From NCBI RefSeq assembly GCF_030035675.1, contig NC_084480.1, positions 13,535,263-13,599,262 of the forward strand: a stretch of DNA of 64,000 nt, given 5' to 3'. Below, in pieces: positions 12,028 through 23,814 of the stretch (positions are counted from its first letter, which is position 1; every line of letters starts with the position of its first letter). A program made the translations under genes and the position numbers. The notes under the pieces were generated by a model. It ran no database searches and had not been told where the DNA came from. It saw only the letters and a list, made by a program, of their open reading frames with translations. The stretch is from Rhineura floridana (taxonomy: Eukaryota; Chordata; Lepidosauria; Squamata; Rhineuridae).

Positions 12028-12140
12028 CACTGCCGCCGACGCGGCCCGGCGAACTTTCCCCGCCGCAACTACGGCCGCTCCCGTCCGCGCATGCGCAGGA
12101 CGTGTCAGGACGTGGCGCTGAACGTACGAAGGGCAGGAAG
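11781..12140 (-). promoter_or_regulatory. IER3IP1: CpG-rich promoter and first exon of IER3IP1
   Basis: GC content and CpG frequency rise sharply around exon 1 (for example GCCGCCGACGCGGCCCGGCG near 12030-12050). No TATA box is evident upstream of the ATG, as is usual for housekeeping genes. Transcription probably starts between about 12050 and 12120, on the minus strand. A MITE (12160-12250) and an L2 (from 12428) sit just upstream. Confidence 0.6.
11937..12027 (-). CDS. IER3IP1: IER3IP1 exon 1 (coding part)
   Basis: Starts at ATG 12027-12025 in a good Kozak context and encodes the N-terminal hydrophobic segment and NAIAVLHEERFLRR. It ends at the donor AGGA|GTAAGT at phase 1. The frame is open further into the intron, but homology stops at the splice site. 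Confidence 0.95.
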
Positions 12141-12159
12141 CCCGGCGGGGTTCTTCATT

Positions 12160-12250
12160 GGTTGCTGCACTACGACTCCCATCATCCTCTGATCATTAGC
12201 CATACCGTGTAGGATTGGTGGGAATTGGAGTCCAAAAGCATCTTGGAGGG
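12160..12250. repeat. Palindromic MITE, family A, in the IER3IP1 5' flank
   Basis: GCTGCACTACGACTCCCATC, ATTAGCCATACC loop, and the arm GGTGGGAATTGGAGTCC with AGCATCTTGGAGGG. It is about 130-220 bases upstream of the start codon. Confidence 0.65.
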
Positions 12251-12427
12251 ACTCTCACCCCCTCCCCGGAGTAGAGAAGCAACGAAGTGACGTAAGGAGA
12301 AGGTGGCGGTCCCACCTCCCTTGCGGAGGTGTAAAGGGGGGGGCTGGAGCTTTGGTTTTCTTTTCCCGCCTTCTTCATTTCTCCCCTCCCCGGCTAGGTG
12401 GTTGTTGTATAAGGGCGGCTGACGGGT

Positions 12428-13768
12428 TTGGTACTTCGCAGTGGACGAAGATCATATACCTTCCTCGTCCTCCTAGATCTCTCAGCGGCTTTTGATACCG
12501 TTGATCACGGTATCCTCTTAAATCGCCTGGAGGGATTAGGAATAGGGGGCACTGTTTTAAGGTGGTTCCATTCCTATCTCTCAGACAGGCATCAACGGGT
12601 GGCATTGGGGGATGAGGTTTCAGACCCTTGGCCTCTCAATTGTGGAGTGCCACAGGGTTCTATCCTCTCCCCCATGCTATTCAACATCTATGTGAAACTG
12701 CTGGGAGCCATCATCAGGAGTTTTGGGCTGCAGTGTCACCAATATGCGGACGACACTCAGCTCTATCTCTCATTTAAGTCCTCACCAGAGTTGGCTGTGA
12801 ACACCATGTCCAAGTGCCTGGAAGCCGTAAGTGGATGGATGGGAGAGAACAGGCTGAAACTAAACCCCGACAAGACCAAGGTGTTGCTCGTGGGTGACAA
12901 GAGAAGGTTGGGAGATATAGACTTGGTGCTCAACGGGGTGAGATTATCCCTGAAGGACCAGGTCTGCAGCCTAGGGGTCATTCTTGACTCCCAGCTGTCC
13001 ATGGAGGCTCAGGTCTCGGCAGTGAGCTGGGCAGCTTGGTATCAATTACATCTGATACAGAGGCTGCGAACCTACCTTCCTATGCATCTGCTCCCACGAG
13101 TGATACATGCCCTGGTCTCCTCTCGCTTAGACTACTGTAATGCGCTCTACGTGGGGTTACCCTTGAAAATGGTCCGGAAATTGCAGCTGGTACAGAATGC
13201 GGCGGCACGCTTGATTAAGCATAGCCGTCGCCGGGATCATATAACTCCGGTGTTAGTAGACCTACACTGGTTACCAGTTGTTTACCGGGCACAATTCAAG
13301 GTATTGGTGTTGACCTTTAAAACCCTATACGGTTTCGGCCCAGTTTATCTGAAGGAACGCCTCCAGTATCACCAATTATGCCGCCAGATGAGATCAGCCA
13401 CACAAGACCTCCTCTCGGTCCCACCAGTCAAAACAGCTAGGCTGGTGCGGACCAGAGAGAGGGCATTCTCGATTGTGGCCTCCACCCTCTGGAATTCCCT
13501 TCCTTTTGACCTTCGACATGCCTCTTCCCTGATGGGCTTTCGCCGAGCCTTAAAGACCTGGCTATTCAGGCAGGCCTACAGGATTTCTGGGGTGGATTAG
13601 TTTTTATGATGTATTAATTGAAGGCTGGTTTTAGATTAACTGATGATTGTGGCTTTTTGATTTGTATATTGTATTTTACTATGCTATTGTATGTCGCCTA
13701 GAGTGTCCGTTAATTCGGACAGATAGGCGACTCACAAATAAAATTTTATTATTATTATTATTATTATC
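12428..13768 (+). mobile_element. L2-clade LINE with open RT frame, 5'-truncated
   Basis: A 390-codon frame (12428-13600) without a stop covers the RT palm and the C-terminal region. Motif A is LLDLSAAFDTVDHGILL, motif B GVPQGSILSPMLFNIYV, motif C HQYADDTQLY, then LNPDKTKVLLV, RLDYCNALYVGLPL and the C-terminal LWNSLPFDLR. The 3' UTR has the stem-loop GTCGCCTAGAGTG...GATAGGCGAC and a (TTA)n tail. The endonuclease half is absent, so this is a 5'-truncated insertion. The intact frame says it is recent. It runs divergently from IER3IP1, about 400 bases upstream of that gene's ATG. Confidence 0.9.
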
Positions 13769-14464
13769 CTCGAAATATGTTTGGTTTATGAGAGGCCTAG
13801 TTATTAATAAGCCCCTACGAACTTTCGGGGGGGGCGTGACCATTTTAAACATATAAATCAATTAATATTCTCTCATAAGTGCTCTCCCCGCATCTTTTCC
13901 AAATAGCCGCCTGACAGGGAAGACATTCAGTGGGTGCCTGTATTCATTGTTTTTAGTTTATTAGTAATGCTAGGGAACGGTTTTCGTTTCTAAAAAATTC
14001 TAAACCGACCCAGTGTCCAATGATACAAGATGGTACAATACAGTACAATAAAAACAAAAGTCATTCAAACAACAATAAAGCTGAAAGGCAATGGATTATA
14101 AAACCAAAAAGCAGATGGAGGCCATGAGACCAGCTTAAATGACTGAGTAATTAAAAAAAAAGACTTTGCAGGGGAAAGTGCTGCTGTACTCCGCACAATC
14201 AATGCCACTGCCCATAATCCGATTATAAACACTCGCTGTGGGCTGGCCAAAGACCTTTGGCTACCTGAGGAGAAAGACAAGATGGCGTCCACCCTCTCAC
14301 TCCATGTCCAAAAGCAAAGCTGGTGATCAGCATCTGACACTGCAGCTGAGGGCAGGAGACTAGCCCAATCGGGGAGGCAAAGCATCTGATGTGGCAGGCA
14401 CAGCTCTGCCCTCCAGTACCAATTTCCAGCGTGGTTTACAATAAGTCACAGAGTAACACTCATC
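13769..14464. other. No gene recognised
   Basis: Mixed sequence, possibly an old minus-strand LINE tail near 14080-14160. Open frames here have no recognisable domain. Confidence 0.4.
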
Positions 14465-14605
14465 CATGAAGCTTACTAAGTGATCTTGGGCCAGACGCTG
14501 CCTTGGTGCCTTAACCCACCTCACCGGGTTACTGTGAGAATAAAATGGGGAGGGGGAATAACCAGATTTGCCATCTTGAGCTCCTTGGAGGAAAAGTGGA
14601 ATATA
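14465..14605 (+). mobile_element. SINE type F, 3' half with L2-like tail
   Basis: AAGTGATCTTGGGCCAGACG, CTCACCGGGTTACTGTGAG and the tail GCCATCTTGAGCTCCTTGG with GGAATATAAATGTAAG. The same tail is seen at 36640-36700 and, reversed, at 62797. Confidence 0.65.
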
Positions 14606-14855
14606 AATGTAAGAAATGCATAAAAATGCATGCCAGCTTTTCTATCTCTGCCTTTCTGCCCTACCACTCACTTTGCTTCACATTTTGACTGATGAAAAGT
14701 TTTCAGAGAATTCAAAAGCTTGCTTGCTACTTTGTGACATTTTGATGCTAATAAAAACATTGCCAGACTGGATTTTAGTAATGTTTAATAAAAATGCTGT
14801 GTAGTCATATTTGGACTAGTTTTAATCCCAGACAGCTATGAAGCTCACGGGGTGC

Positions 14856-15128
14856 TTTCAGATGACCTGTTGATTGAGCACTCTGGTTTGTTTGCAAGGA
14901 GATTAATGAACATTTCGTTCTGATTTGTTTGAGGGGAGGTTAGACAATGGTGCGTCAAAGCAAGTGTTATCCTACACTTTCAATGCATTTTCCTGTCACT
15001 TTCCTTAATGCAAAAAATCTGATCTTTTGGGGAAGCAGGTTTATTGTGCAAGAGTTCCCAATCAGCTTTAATTGTGTGACCTGAATTTGCGGTATATGAC
15101 TCAATCCCACTCGAAAACTCAACAGTCT
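14856..15128 (+). repeat. Unclassified repeat E, copy 1
   Basis: Shares a long colinear match with 39590-39965: GGAGGTTAGA, AAGCAAGTGTTA, GGGGAAGCAGGTTT, and ACCTGAATTTG near the end. A shorter match lies at 30665-30790. No coding capacity was seen. Terminal repeats were not identified. Confidence 0.55.
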
Positions 15129-15275
15129 GGAAGTGTACACAGTGACCTTTGGCCAGTCACTATCAACCTAACTTATATCACAAGTTTATTGTGAAGATAA
15201 AAGGAGGAAGGAGAAAACCATGAATTCCTTGGAAGAAATGTGTGATAAAAACATCATAAATAAATTTCCTATGTT
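15129..15275 (+). mobile_element. SINE type F, 3' fragment
   Basis: GTGACCTTTGGCCAGTCACT and a degraded TTCCTTGGAAGAAATGTG tail with ATAAATAAA. Confidence 0.5.
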
Positions 15276-15562
15276 ACATCTAGTTCTGTCCTTTGCTTTG
15301 TCTGTTTCTTTGACGGCACAGGCAAAATTGCTTTCATGTGCCTTCCTTCCTGGAGGGGCTAATACTCTTTAACATTATCATACCTCTGGCTCAACCTTGG
15401 CCCAGACATCTGCTTATTAGTATTTCACTAATGTTTCATTATACCATGTATGATGGCAGTGCTGCTCTTGAAACACACCTTAGGACAAAATGGGGCCCAG
15501 AAGGGTGAGGTGCAACCCATCAGTTTGAAGATGAATGCTCTAGGCTACAGATAATCTGGAGC

Positions 15563-15672
15563 TCGCCAGATGTGGGTGGACTCCAGTTCCCATCAGCCCC
15601 AACCAGCACAGTCAGTGGTAAGGGATGATGGGAACTGAACTCCAGCAACATCCGGAGGGCCACAGGTTCCCT
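15563..15672. repeat. Palindromic MITE, family A
   Basis: Arms GCCAGATGTGGGTGGACTCC and GGGAACTGAACTCCAGCAAC, then CGGAGGGCCACAGGTTCCC. Confidence 0.7.
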
Positions 15673-15729
15673 TTCCTTCTTTTAGCGTAGCCTTTTCCAG
15701 CTAGTGGGCCACCAGATGTTGTTGGACCA

Positions 15730-16410
15730 TGTGAGGCGTCCTTCCCTGGCTCTCCCTGTCAGGTTCCTACCTGCTCGTGGTTACTGCCTGTCTCTAGGCA
15801 CCACCAGGGACTCCACCAGTCCGGACCGCTCTCTCTTATGGTTTCTCTCCCCGCTCTAGCACAGATCTCAACAGATCCCCCTGCTAGGCAACCACCAGTA
15901 ACGTCCCAATACTAGTATTCCCAGAGACTCTGAATACTGGTATTGTTATTCTCTTCACCGCTGCCACCATTTGTTACAGTTCCCCTTCAGCCTTGGTCAT
16001 TACCTTACCCTCCCTTCTGGTCTGTGAAACCCCAGTCAAGGATCAGGCCTTTGGTAAACTAAATTAAGTATTTATTAAAGATAACAAAGCTAACAAGATT
16101 AACAAGATTTCTTCTTAAAGCACATAAGCATATGGTTTTACTCAATACTAATCCGAACTCCACCTCCCTCCTTCTCCACTCTCTCCTGTCAAACAACTCT
16201 CTAAACTCCACCAAGCAACCCACTCTTTCTCTTCTCCCCCCCCCCCGATTCCACTCTCACTCTTCCTTTTATACGTTCAGCCATTTTAAACACTCAGCCA
16301 ATCATCTAGCATTCTACTGCCCATTCACTCCCCCTCCTCTTTCACTACTTACCATATATCTTCTAAACAACCAACACTTACCATATATACATTAATATAG
16401 GAACATCACA
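15730..16410 (-). repeat. 3' LTR of the Gmr1-like element
   Basis: 681 bp, nearly identical to 21221-21899. On the minus strand it contains an AATAAATACTTAA poly(A)-signal region and the family-wide motif GGTGGCAGCGGTGAAGAG. Confidence 0.93.
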
Positions 16411-19400
16411 TTCCCCCCCCTTAAAACAACGGCAGAGTATTATTCCTATTCCAGGATTTATACGTCACGTTAACAAATAAAAGTCTCTATGGGGAAAATG
16501 TCTTTCTTTGTTCCTCCGTCTGGTCACGTCACTGCAGTCCCAGCCACTTGCCTGGAAAGTCCATCGGCCAGTACATTGTCCTTGCCTTTGATGAACTGGA
16601 AGTCCACTTGATAGTCCTGTAGGGCCCAGGAGCACCTCTGCAGCATAGTGTTATGGTTTTTCATAGTCTGCAACTATAACAAGGCCCGATGATCCGTAGT
16701 CACTGTGAATCTTCGTCCCCACACGTATGGGCGCAACTTGTTCAGTCCCCACACGACCGCTAGGCACTCCTTCTGGACCGACGAATAGTTTTTCTCCCTC
16801 GGCGTCAGCTTGCGACTCAGGTACGCCACTGGATGTCTGGTGCCTTCTCTCTCCTGCAGCAAGACGACTCCCAGCGCCAGGTCCGACGCATCTGTAGCCA
16901 CGATGAATGGTTTCTCATAGTCTGGTGCTATTAATATGGGTCCTTGACACAAGGCTTGCTTCAGTAGATCAAAAGCCTTCTGACATTCATCCGTCCATAC
17001 CACACTCTCAGAACACTTCTTCTTTGTTAATTCATGCAAGGGGGTTGCTATTTCCCCAAAATTTCTCACAAACTTCCTATAAAATCCAGCCACACCCAGA
17101 AATGCCCTTACTTGTTTTTTGGTTAAGGGGATCGGCCACACTTGTATTGCCTCCACCTTGCTCCATAAGGGGGTGATTTTCCCACTCCCCACCTTATGTC
17201 CTAAATAGATTACTTCCTTTAGTCCAAACTGGCATTTCTTAGCTTTTATTGTGAGGCCTGCTTTTCTTAAGGCCTCCAATACTGTTGTCAGGTGTTGGAC
17301 ATGCTCAGGCACCGACTTGCTAAAAATGGCCACGTCATCGATATAGGCCACTGCAAAATCTGACATGCCTCGCAACACAGTATTGATTAGCCTCTGAAAT
17401 GAACTTGGTGAGTTCCTTAGTCCCATGGGTAAGGTCACAAACTCATATAACCCATCTGGCGTACTGAAGGCAGTTTTGGCTCTGGATTGCTCGTCTAGTT
17501 CCATTTGCCAAAATCCTTTACAGAGATCTAGTGTAGAGATAATGGTTGCTGCCCCCAATAACTCTAACATTGCGTCTACCCTAGGCATAGGATACGCATC
17601 TGGGACAGTAATTTTATTGATTAGCCGATAATCAATGCAAAACCTGGTCGTTCCATCTTTTTTCGGAACCAGGACAATACTTGAGGCCCAGGGACTGATG
17701 GATTCCCTGATCACTCCTAATTCCAGCATATCTTCCACCTTTTTGATCTCATTCAAAACTTTCCCATTCACACGGTACGGAACAGATCTGATTGGGGCAT
17801 GATCTCCAGTATCAATGGAATGTATAACTATACTGGTTCGGCCAGGTTTGTTGCTAAAGAGATTCCTATAGGTTTTCAAAACTCTCAGAATCTCTTCTTT
17901 TACTTCCTCCTTCACCTCCTCTGACCATTCCACTTGATCTACCCCTCCTTTGTCTTTGCTTTCCTGTTCCAAATCTGGAAGTTCAGGCCCACTTCCCTCA
18001 GGGAATAAGGTAACTTGCAACACCTGTGCATCCCTGGTATGGTAAGACTTCAACATATTTGCATGAACCACTTTGCTTTTGTTTAATTGGTCTGTGGTGA
18101 TTACATACGTCACTGTGTCAAGCCTTTCTCTGATGGTATATGGTCCTTCCCAGTTAGCCTGTAATTTGTCATGTTTCCTGGGTATGAACGCCATAACCAT
18201 ATCTCCCACATCATACACACGTTCCCTGGCTGTTCTGTCATACCAGTAACGTTGCTTCTCCTGTGCTTGACTCAAATTCTTTTTCACCATCTCCATCATT
18301 GATGTTAATTTATTGCGGAATTCCAATACAAAATCTACTACAGATGTTTTGTACTCTCCCAGGGTTCCTTCCCATGAATTTTTTAATAGTTCCAAAGGTC
18401 CCCTCACTTTTCTAGTGAACATGAGTTCAAAGGGTGAGAAGCCTGTTGACTCCTGAGGGACTTCTCTGTATGCAAACAAGAAGCATCCCAACCGTTCATC
18501 CCAGTCTTGTGGGTGATCTTGAACATAGCTTCTTATCATGCCCTTCAAAACGCCATTGAATCTCTCTGTTAACCCATTAGTGGCGGGATGGTAAGTAGTG
18601 GTCTTTAGATGTTTTAGACCACAACATTTCCACATACATTGCATCACTTTTCCCATGAATACACTGCCTTGATCCGTCAGCACTTCATGAGGGAAACCCA
18701 GCCTCATAAAGATTTTTAATAAAGCCTCTGCCACTACAGGGGCTTCCACGGATCTTAGTGTTTCTGCGTCTGGGTACCTGGTGGCAAAATCCACCACCAC
18801 CACTAGATATTTCTTGCCATGCCTTGTGGGTTTGGAAAAAGGGCCCACCAAATCTATCCCCACTCTATAAAAGGGTTGCCCAATTATAGGAAGGGGCTTT
18901 AAGGGTGCCTTAGTCTTTACTCCACTTTTTCCCACCTTTTGGCATATTCCACAAGATAGACAATGTTGTTTTACATCTTTGGAGATGTTTGGCCAATAAT
19001 AGTGTGCTGCCAATCCCCTCTTGGTCTTTTTTATTCCCAGATGTCCTGCACATGGGACATCGTGGGCTACCTCTAGCAATCTGGTTCTGTATTTGCTAGG
19101 TACTATCAATTGCTTCACTGGTTCACATTCATCCTTTCTCTCAGCAGGCATCCACAGTCTATATAAAATCCCATTCTCACACACAACTTGATTCCTCAGT
19201 TTGTCAGTGAAAGGAATCTGTTGGGTCAGAGCTTGTTCCTTTATCTGCTTCAAACTTATATCTTTTTGCAGCTCTTCCCTGAATTGATCTGCCTCATCAT
19301 TATCAGAGACCACTTGATACAGTTTGTCTCCTTCAGCAGGCCTGCTAGTGGTTGCTATGGTGACCTGAGGCTGGTTAACAGATTCCACCCTGTTTGTTTC

Positions 19401-21220
19401 AGCCCCCCTTAATATGGCTTCTTTTTCTCTGCCAATTTGCTGTCTGATCACTACATAGATATTTCCTTGGGCGCCCATTACATCTCTTCCCAGTATTACT
19501 GGTTCTTGTTGCTGGGCATTAATGCCTACTTTATATCGGCCCTCTCGGCCTCTCCAAGTCATTTCCACCAGGGCCACAGGCAAACTTTCTGGTTGACCCC
19601 TCACTCCTTGGATAGTCACAGTTTCCTGAGGTAATATTACCTCAGATTTTATTAAATCTGGCCTCAGTAATGTCTGAGCGGCACCAGTATCAAGCAATGC
19701 CCAATAATTTGCCCCTTGTACACTTACTTCCTCTCTCAGACTTGAATCAAGGTCTGTTACTTCTGTCCAGTTTATCTGGCAGAACTGAACCTTTTTTGCT
19801 TTTTCTAAAGCCTTGGGCTCTGTTTTCACTGCCCTTGTCTGAGCAGGATTACTAATGGGGTTGGCAACCTCACATTGAAAACGTAGGTGCCCCGGTCTAC
19901 CACATTTGTAGCATAATTTCTCCTCACTTTTAGGGTACACAGATCCACTCTGGGGTGTCCTGTGCCCTTCAGATTTTACTGGAGGACTCACTCGCTGTGG
20001 TACCACATCCCTTCTGCCAGCGTTATATGGTCTGGGTTTAAAATCTCTTGATGTTTTCCCCACCCAGCCAGTTCTGTTGGAGGCGAAGTGATCCGCCATC
20101 TCTGCGGCCTCCTGCACCGATGTAGGGGAACGGTCTTTGACCAGGAGCCTTATTTCTGGTGGTAACTGATGGTATAATTGATCCAATATCATGAGGTTTT
20201 TCACCTCCTCCACAGACTGAGCTTTTGCACTTGTCAGCCATTTCCCAAATATGTCCATCAGTTTTGCCCCCAGCTCCACAAAAGACCTCCCTGTCTGTAT
20301 CTGGCAATTTCTGAAAAGCTTTCTAAAATAATCACGCCCCAGTCTGAATCTTTTAAACACTGCTTCTTTGAATTCAGCATAGGTGACGGGCCTGTCTGAG
20401 GGGAAATATTGGTATACCTCAGCCAATTCCCCTTTAATCAGGTTTGATAAATACTGCATGTATTTATCTTCAGGTAGCCCCCACAACTGAGCTGCTTTTT
20501 CAAAGGTGCTGAGGTAAATTTGAGGATCTTGACCAGGCTCATAGACAGCAAAGTCCTTTGGAGTAATTTTTATTTTTGCTCCATCTCTGTCCTTTCTTGT
20601 TTCATCAGAATGAAACTTCTCTCTTTCAAATTTTAACTTTTCTACTTGTAATTCGGCATCCACTGCTCGTTGCTTCTCCCTCTCCTCAAACCCCATTCTC
20701 AACTTCTCAGTTTCCAACTCCCTCTGTTTGTCTTTTTCCTCAGCCTCAAAGACCCGCTGTTTGTCTTTTTCCTCAGCCTCCATCCTCATTCTCTCAGTTT
20801 CCATCCTCAACTTCTCTCTCAAGTACTCTATATAAGCGGGATTGCTTAAATATCCTTCTGGGGTCTCTTCTCTGACAGGTTGTTTTTGCTGGGCAGTTGC
20901 AAATCCTATAAGTGCTACCCTCAATTCATCTACCCCTTTACCCTCGTGAGGTAAATTGAATGTTACGCACTTCTCCACCAGCTCCTCTCTTTTCATTTTT
21001 ATATATTCAGCCATGGTGTTTGAGTTCACTCACTCTTTGCCACACACTCTTTGCCAGTCACTCTCACAGTAATCTTGTTTTGTTATTTCTGTTTGCCACA
21101 CCACTGGTAGGGATTCTCTAGTATTCGTATCTCACTGCTACAGCCAACACCTGTGACGTAGTCTCCTTTGTTCGGATCTAGATTCTCTGTTGTTCGTATC
21201 CCATCGCTACTGCCACCACG

Positions 21221-21899
21221 TGTGAGGCGTCCTTCCCTGGCTCTCCCTGTCAGGTTCCTACCTGCTCGTGGTTACTGCCTGTCTCTAGGCACCACCAGGG
21301 ACTCCACCAGTCCGGACCGCTCTCTCTTATGGTTTCTCTCCCCGCTCTAGCACAGATCTCAACAGATCCCCCTGCTAGGCAACCACCAGTAACGTCCCAA
21401 TACTAGTATTCCCAGAGACTCTGAATACTGGTATTGTTATTCTCTTCACCGCTGCCACCATTTGTTACAGTTCCCCTTCAGCCTTGGTCATTACCTTACC
21501 CTCCCTTCTGGTCTGTGAAACCCCAGTCAAGGATCAGGCCTTTGGTAAACTAAATTAAGTATTTATTAAAGATAACAAAGCTAACAAGATTAACAAGATT
21601 TCTTCTTAAAGCACATAAGCATATGGTTTTACTCAATACTAATCCGAACTCCACCTCCCTCCTTCTCCACTCTCTCCTGTCAAACAACTCTCTAAACCCC
21701 ACCAAGCAACCCACTCAGTTCTCTTCTCCCCCCCTGATTCCACTCTCACTCTTCCTTTTATACGTTCAGCCATTTTAAACACTCAGCCAATCATCTAGCA
21801 TTCTACTGCCCATTCACTCCCCCTCCTCTTTCACTACTTACCATATATCTTCTAAACAACCAACACTTACCATATATACATTAATATAGGAACATCACA
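21221..21899 (-). repeat. 5' LTR of the Gmr1-like element
   Basis: 679 bp. The leader that follows on the minus strand begins CGTGGTGGCAGTAGCGATGG and should hold the primer-binding site. I could not assign the tRNA. Confidence 0.93.
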
Positions 21900-22000
21900 G
21901 ACCACAATTCCCATATTTCCTGACTATTGGCAATGCTGGCTGAGGCTGATGGGAGTTGTGGTCCAACAACATCTGGTGGCCCACTAGTTGGGAAAGGCTG

Positions 22001-22284
22001 TTTTAGGGCAACCCACCCTTAGTTGGAGAAATTTTGGTTTTCAGAACTGCGACTCACCTGAAGAGCATCCAAGGTAGAGCATGAGAGCAACAATCTTCTG
22101 CTATGGTTTTCACAACAGGAACTGGTATCATGCAGAGAGGTCTCTTCTGAACATGAAGGTTCCATTTAGCTATATCTTGGCTAACAGTGATTGATACCTG
22201 TGTATATCCTGAGTTTGTCTAATGTCTCTTATCCATCCATCTAAAGGCAAAATGTGAAATGCCATCAGCAGCAAGTATGGGTGT
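22001..22284. other. No gene recognised
   Basis: Short unassigned stretch between a MITE and an L2 tail. Confidence 0.4.
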
Positions 22285-22365
22285 TTCAACTCAGATCTAG
22301 ACTCCTTTGGGAAGAAGGGTGGTATATAAATTGAAATAATAATAATAATAATAATAATTCTGTGC
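22285..22365 (+). mobile_element. L2-clade LINE 3' terminus
   Basis: CTAGACTCCTTTGGGAAGAA, then GGGTGGTATATAAATTG and (AAT)n. Confidence 0.6.
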
Positions 22366-22558
22366 AATCACATTGAAAATGGGTAAGAGGAGGTCCAGTT
22401 CAAGGAGAAAAAAGGGTGCATAGCTGAGGGAAGCTGAGTCCTTTCTCTCTTTCACAGTTTACCTCCATGCTGGCATTCTCCCCAAGAGCATTTTTCTTAC
22501 CCAGTCTCCTCTTTCTATGCAATTGTAGATCCTATTTAAACATACAGATCAAACATAC

Positions 22559-22760
22559 ATAATAATAAATAATAAAATTTTATTTGTGAGTCGCCTATCT
22601 GGCCGACCAAACGGCCACTCTAGGCGACGTACATTACCACAACAGAATACAATATCAAATCCGAATTACAAAAATTAAAAAAACAGCATTACACTAAACA
22701 ACATTAAAAACTGACTTGCCCCCCAGAGACCCCATACACACCCAGTTTGGCCCTAAGTGA
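22559..22760 (-). mobile_element. L2-clade LINE 3' end, minus strand
   Basis: AATAAAATTTTATTTGTGAG followed by TCGCCTATCTGGCC and CACTCTAGGCGACGTAC. This is the reverse complement of the stem-loop and tail at 13692-13745, so the same subfamily. Confidence 0.8.
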
Positions 22761-23448
22761 CCATCTCCACATAGCAGCAAATTCCATACATTAATTATGT
22801 GATGTGTGAAGTACTTTCTTAATTACATTTTGTGTGAAGATCTTTTGTCTGTCCAGAACCTACTGTCAATCAGTTTCATTGGATGACTAAGAGTTCTAAC
22901 ATTATGAGTCAGAGAGAATTCCCCTCCATTCTCTCTAAACTATTCATAATATTATAAACCTTTGTCATGTCCTACCTTAGCCATCATTTTTTGTCAGAGC
23001 CCAGGTTTGGACATAATTCTAAGTCAAACCATGGCTTAGCGCCAAGTAGGGGGCAACAGGAGAACTGAGGGAAGAGAAAAGTGACCGTGATTTTTACTGA
23101 AACTGCCTGCACATGCATACATTCATTCTTAGCCATAGTTGGGCTTAGTGTCATGTGTGAGCCTGGCCATAGGGAAGGTACTCCACTTCCTTGATACTTT
23201 TGGTTGGTTCTCTAAGACATGAGATTTCTATCTTTATTTTCATGGATCTCTACACACAGGTGAGAGGTCCAAAATATAGACAGCCTGTCTTTTCACTATC
23301 AGTATTATTTTGGGAGTGAAGACACTGGGGAGCCATTTCAGTAAGCACTTCAATGAGAAAGTAAAATTATGTCTTAATTAGTGTGTCTGTGTTCATTGCT
23401 TAATGCTTGTGTAGGATTATTATTATTTTTAAAAAACCACTTTGTTTA
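22761..23448. other. No gene recognised
   Basis: AT-rich sequence. The stretch near 22790-22990 may be an old minus-strand CR1 (AGTACTTTCTTAATTACATT style), but the match is too weak to call. Confidence 0.4.
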
Positions 23449-23675
23449 CAGTAGGGCCCCGCTTTACGGTGCTGCGCTTTACAGTAATTCGCTAATACAA
23501 CGGTCCCAATTAGACGCAATTAGACTAAAACCACACTCATACGGTGCTTGTTCCGCTTTTACAGCGGTTTTCGGGCGTCACACACCATTCTATTCAATGG
23601 GTTCCGCTTTACAGCGGTTTTTGCTTTATAGTGGGGGTCCGGAACGTAACCCGCCGTATGAGTGGGGCCCTACTG
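23449..23675. mobile_element. Tigger/pogo-like MITE
   Basis: TIRs CAGTAGGGCCCCGCTTTACG and GAGTGGGGCCCTACTG, with TA on both sides. The interior repeats the GCTTTACAG unit. 227 bp, the same length as the 51690 copy. Confidence 0.82.
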
Positions 23676-23683
23676 TACATTAG

Positions 23684-23814
23684 GTGTGGGGAACCTCTAG
23701 CCTTCCAATGTTCCTGAGCTACAGCTCCTATCATCCCTGGCTATTGGCCATGCTTGCTGGGGCTGATGGGAGTTATAGTTCAGCAACATCTGGAGGGCCA
23801 AAGGTTCCCCACCC
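23684..23814. repeat. Palindromic MITE, family A
   Basis: GTGGGGAACCTCTAGCC and GGCCAAAGGTTCCCCACC are the outer arms. The inner arms are AGCTACAGCTCCTATC and GATGGGAGTTATAGTTC. Confidence 0.8.

Larger units (their letters stand above)
15730..21899 (-). mobile_element. Gmr1-like Ty3/Gypsy LTR retrotransposon, looks nearly whole
   Basis: A 6.2-kb element with 5-bp target duplications GACCA (15725-15729 and 21900-21904). The LTRs begin TGTGATG and end CTCACA, read on the minus strand. One long frame (about 1450 codons, 21029-16674) carries, in order: a charged coiled-coil N-terminus, a SCAN-related capsid region (about residues 175-315), a CCHC knuckle (CYKCGRPGHLRFQC), an aspartic protease (LLDTGAAQTLL), an integrase zinc finger and DDE core (LTDQGSVF, NGLTERFNG), then a reverse transcriptase (FCIDYRLINK, AYIDDVAIF) and an RNase H (ATDASDLALG). 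Integrase before reverse transcriptase is the hallmark of the Gmr1-like clade. A polypurine tract (C-run at 16411-16420 on the plus strand) abuts the downstream LTR. The LTRs differ at only a few sites, so it is young. It looks whole or nearly so. Confidence 0.93.
15690..22000. repeat. Palindromic MITE, family A, split by a Gypsy element
   Basis: The left arm (AGCCTTTTCCAGCTAGTGGG, then CCAGATGTTGTTGGACCA) is at 15690-15729. The rest (CACAATTCCCATATTTCC through GTTGGGAAAGGCTG) is at 21905-22000. The Gypsy element at 15730-21899 interrupts it and duplicates GACCA on each side. Confidence 0.85.
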
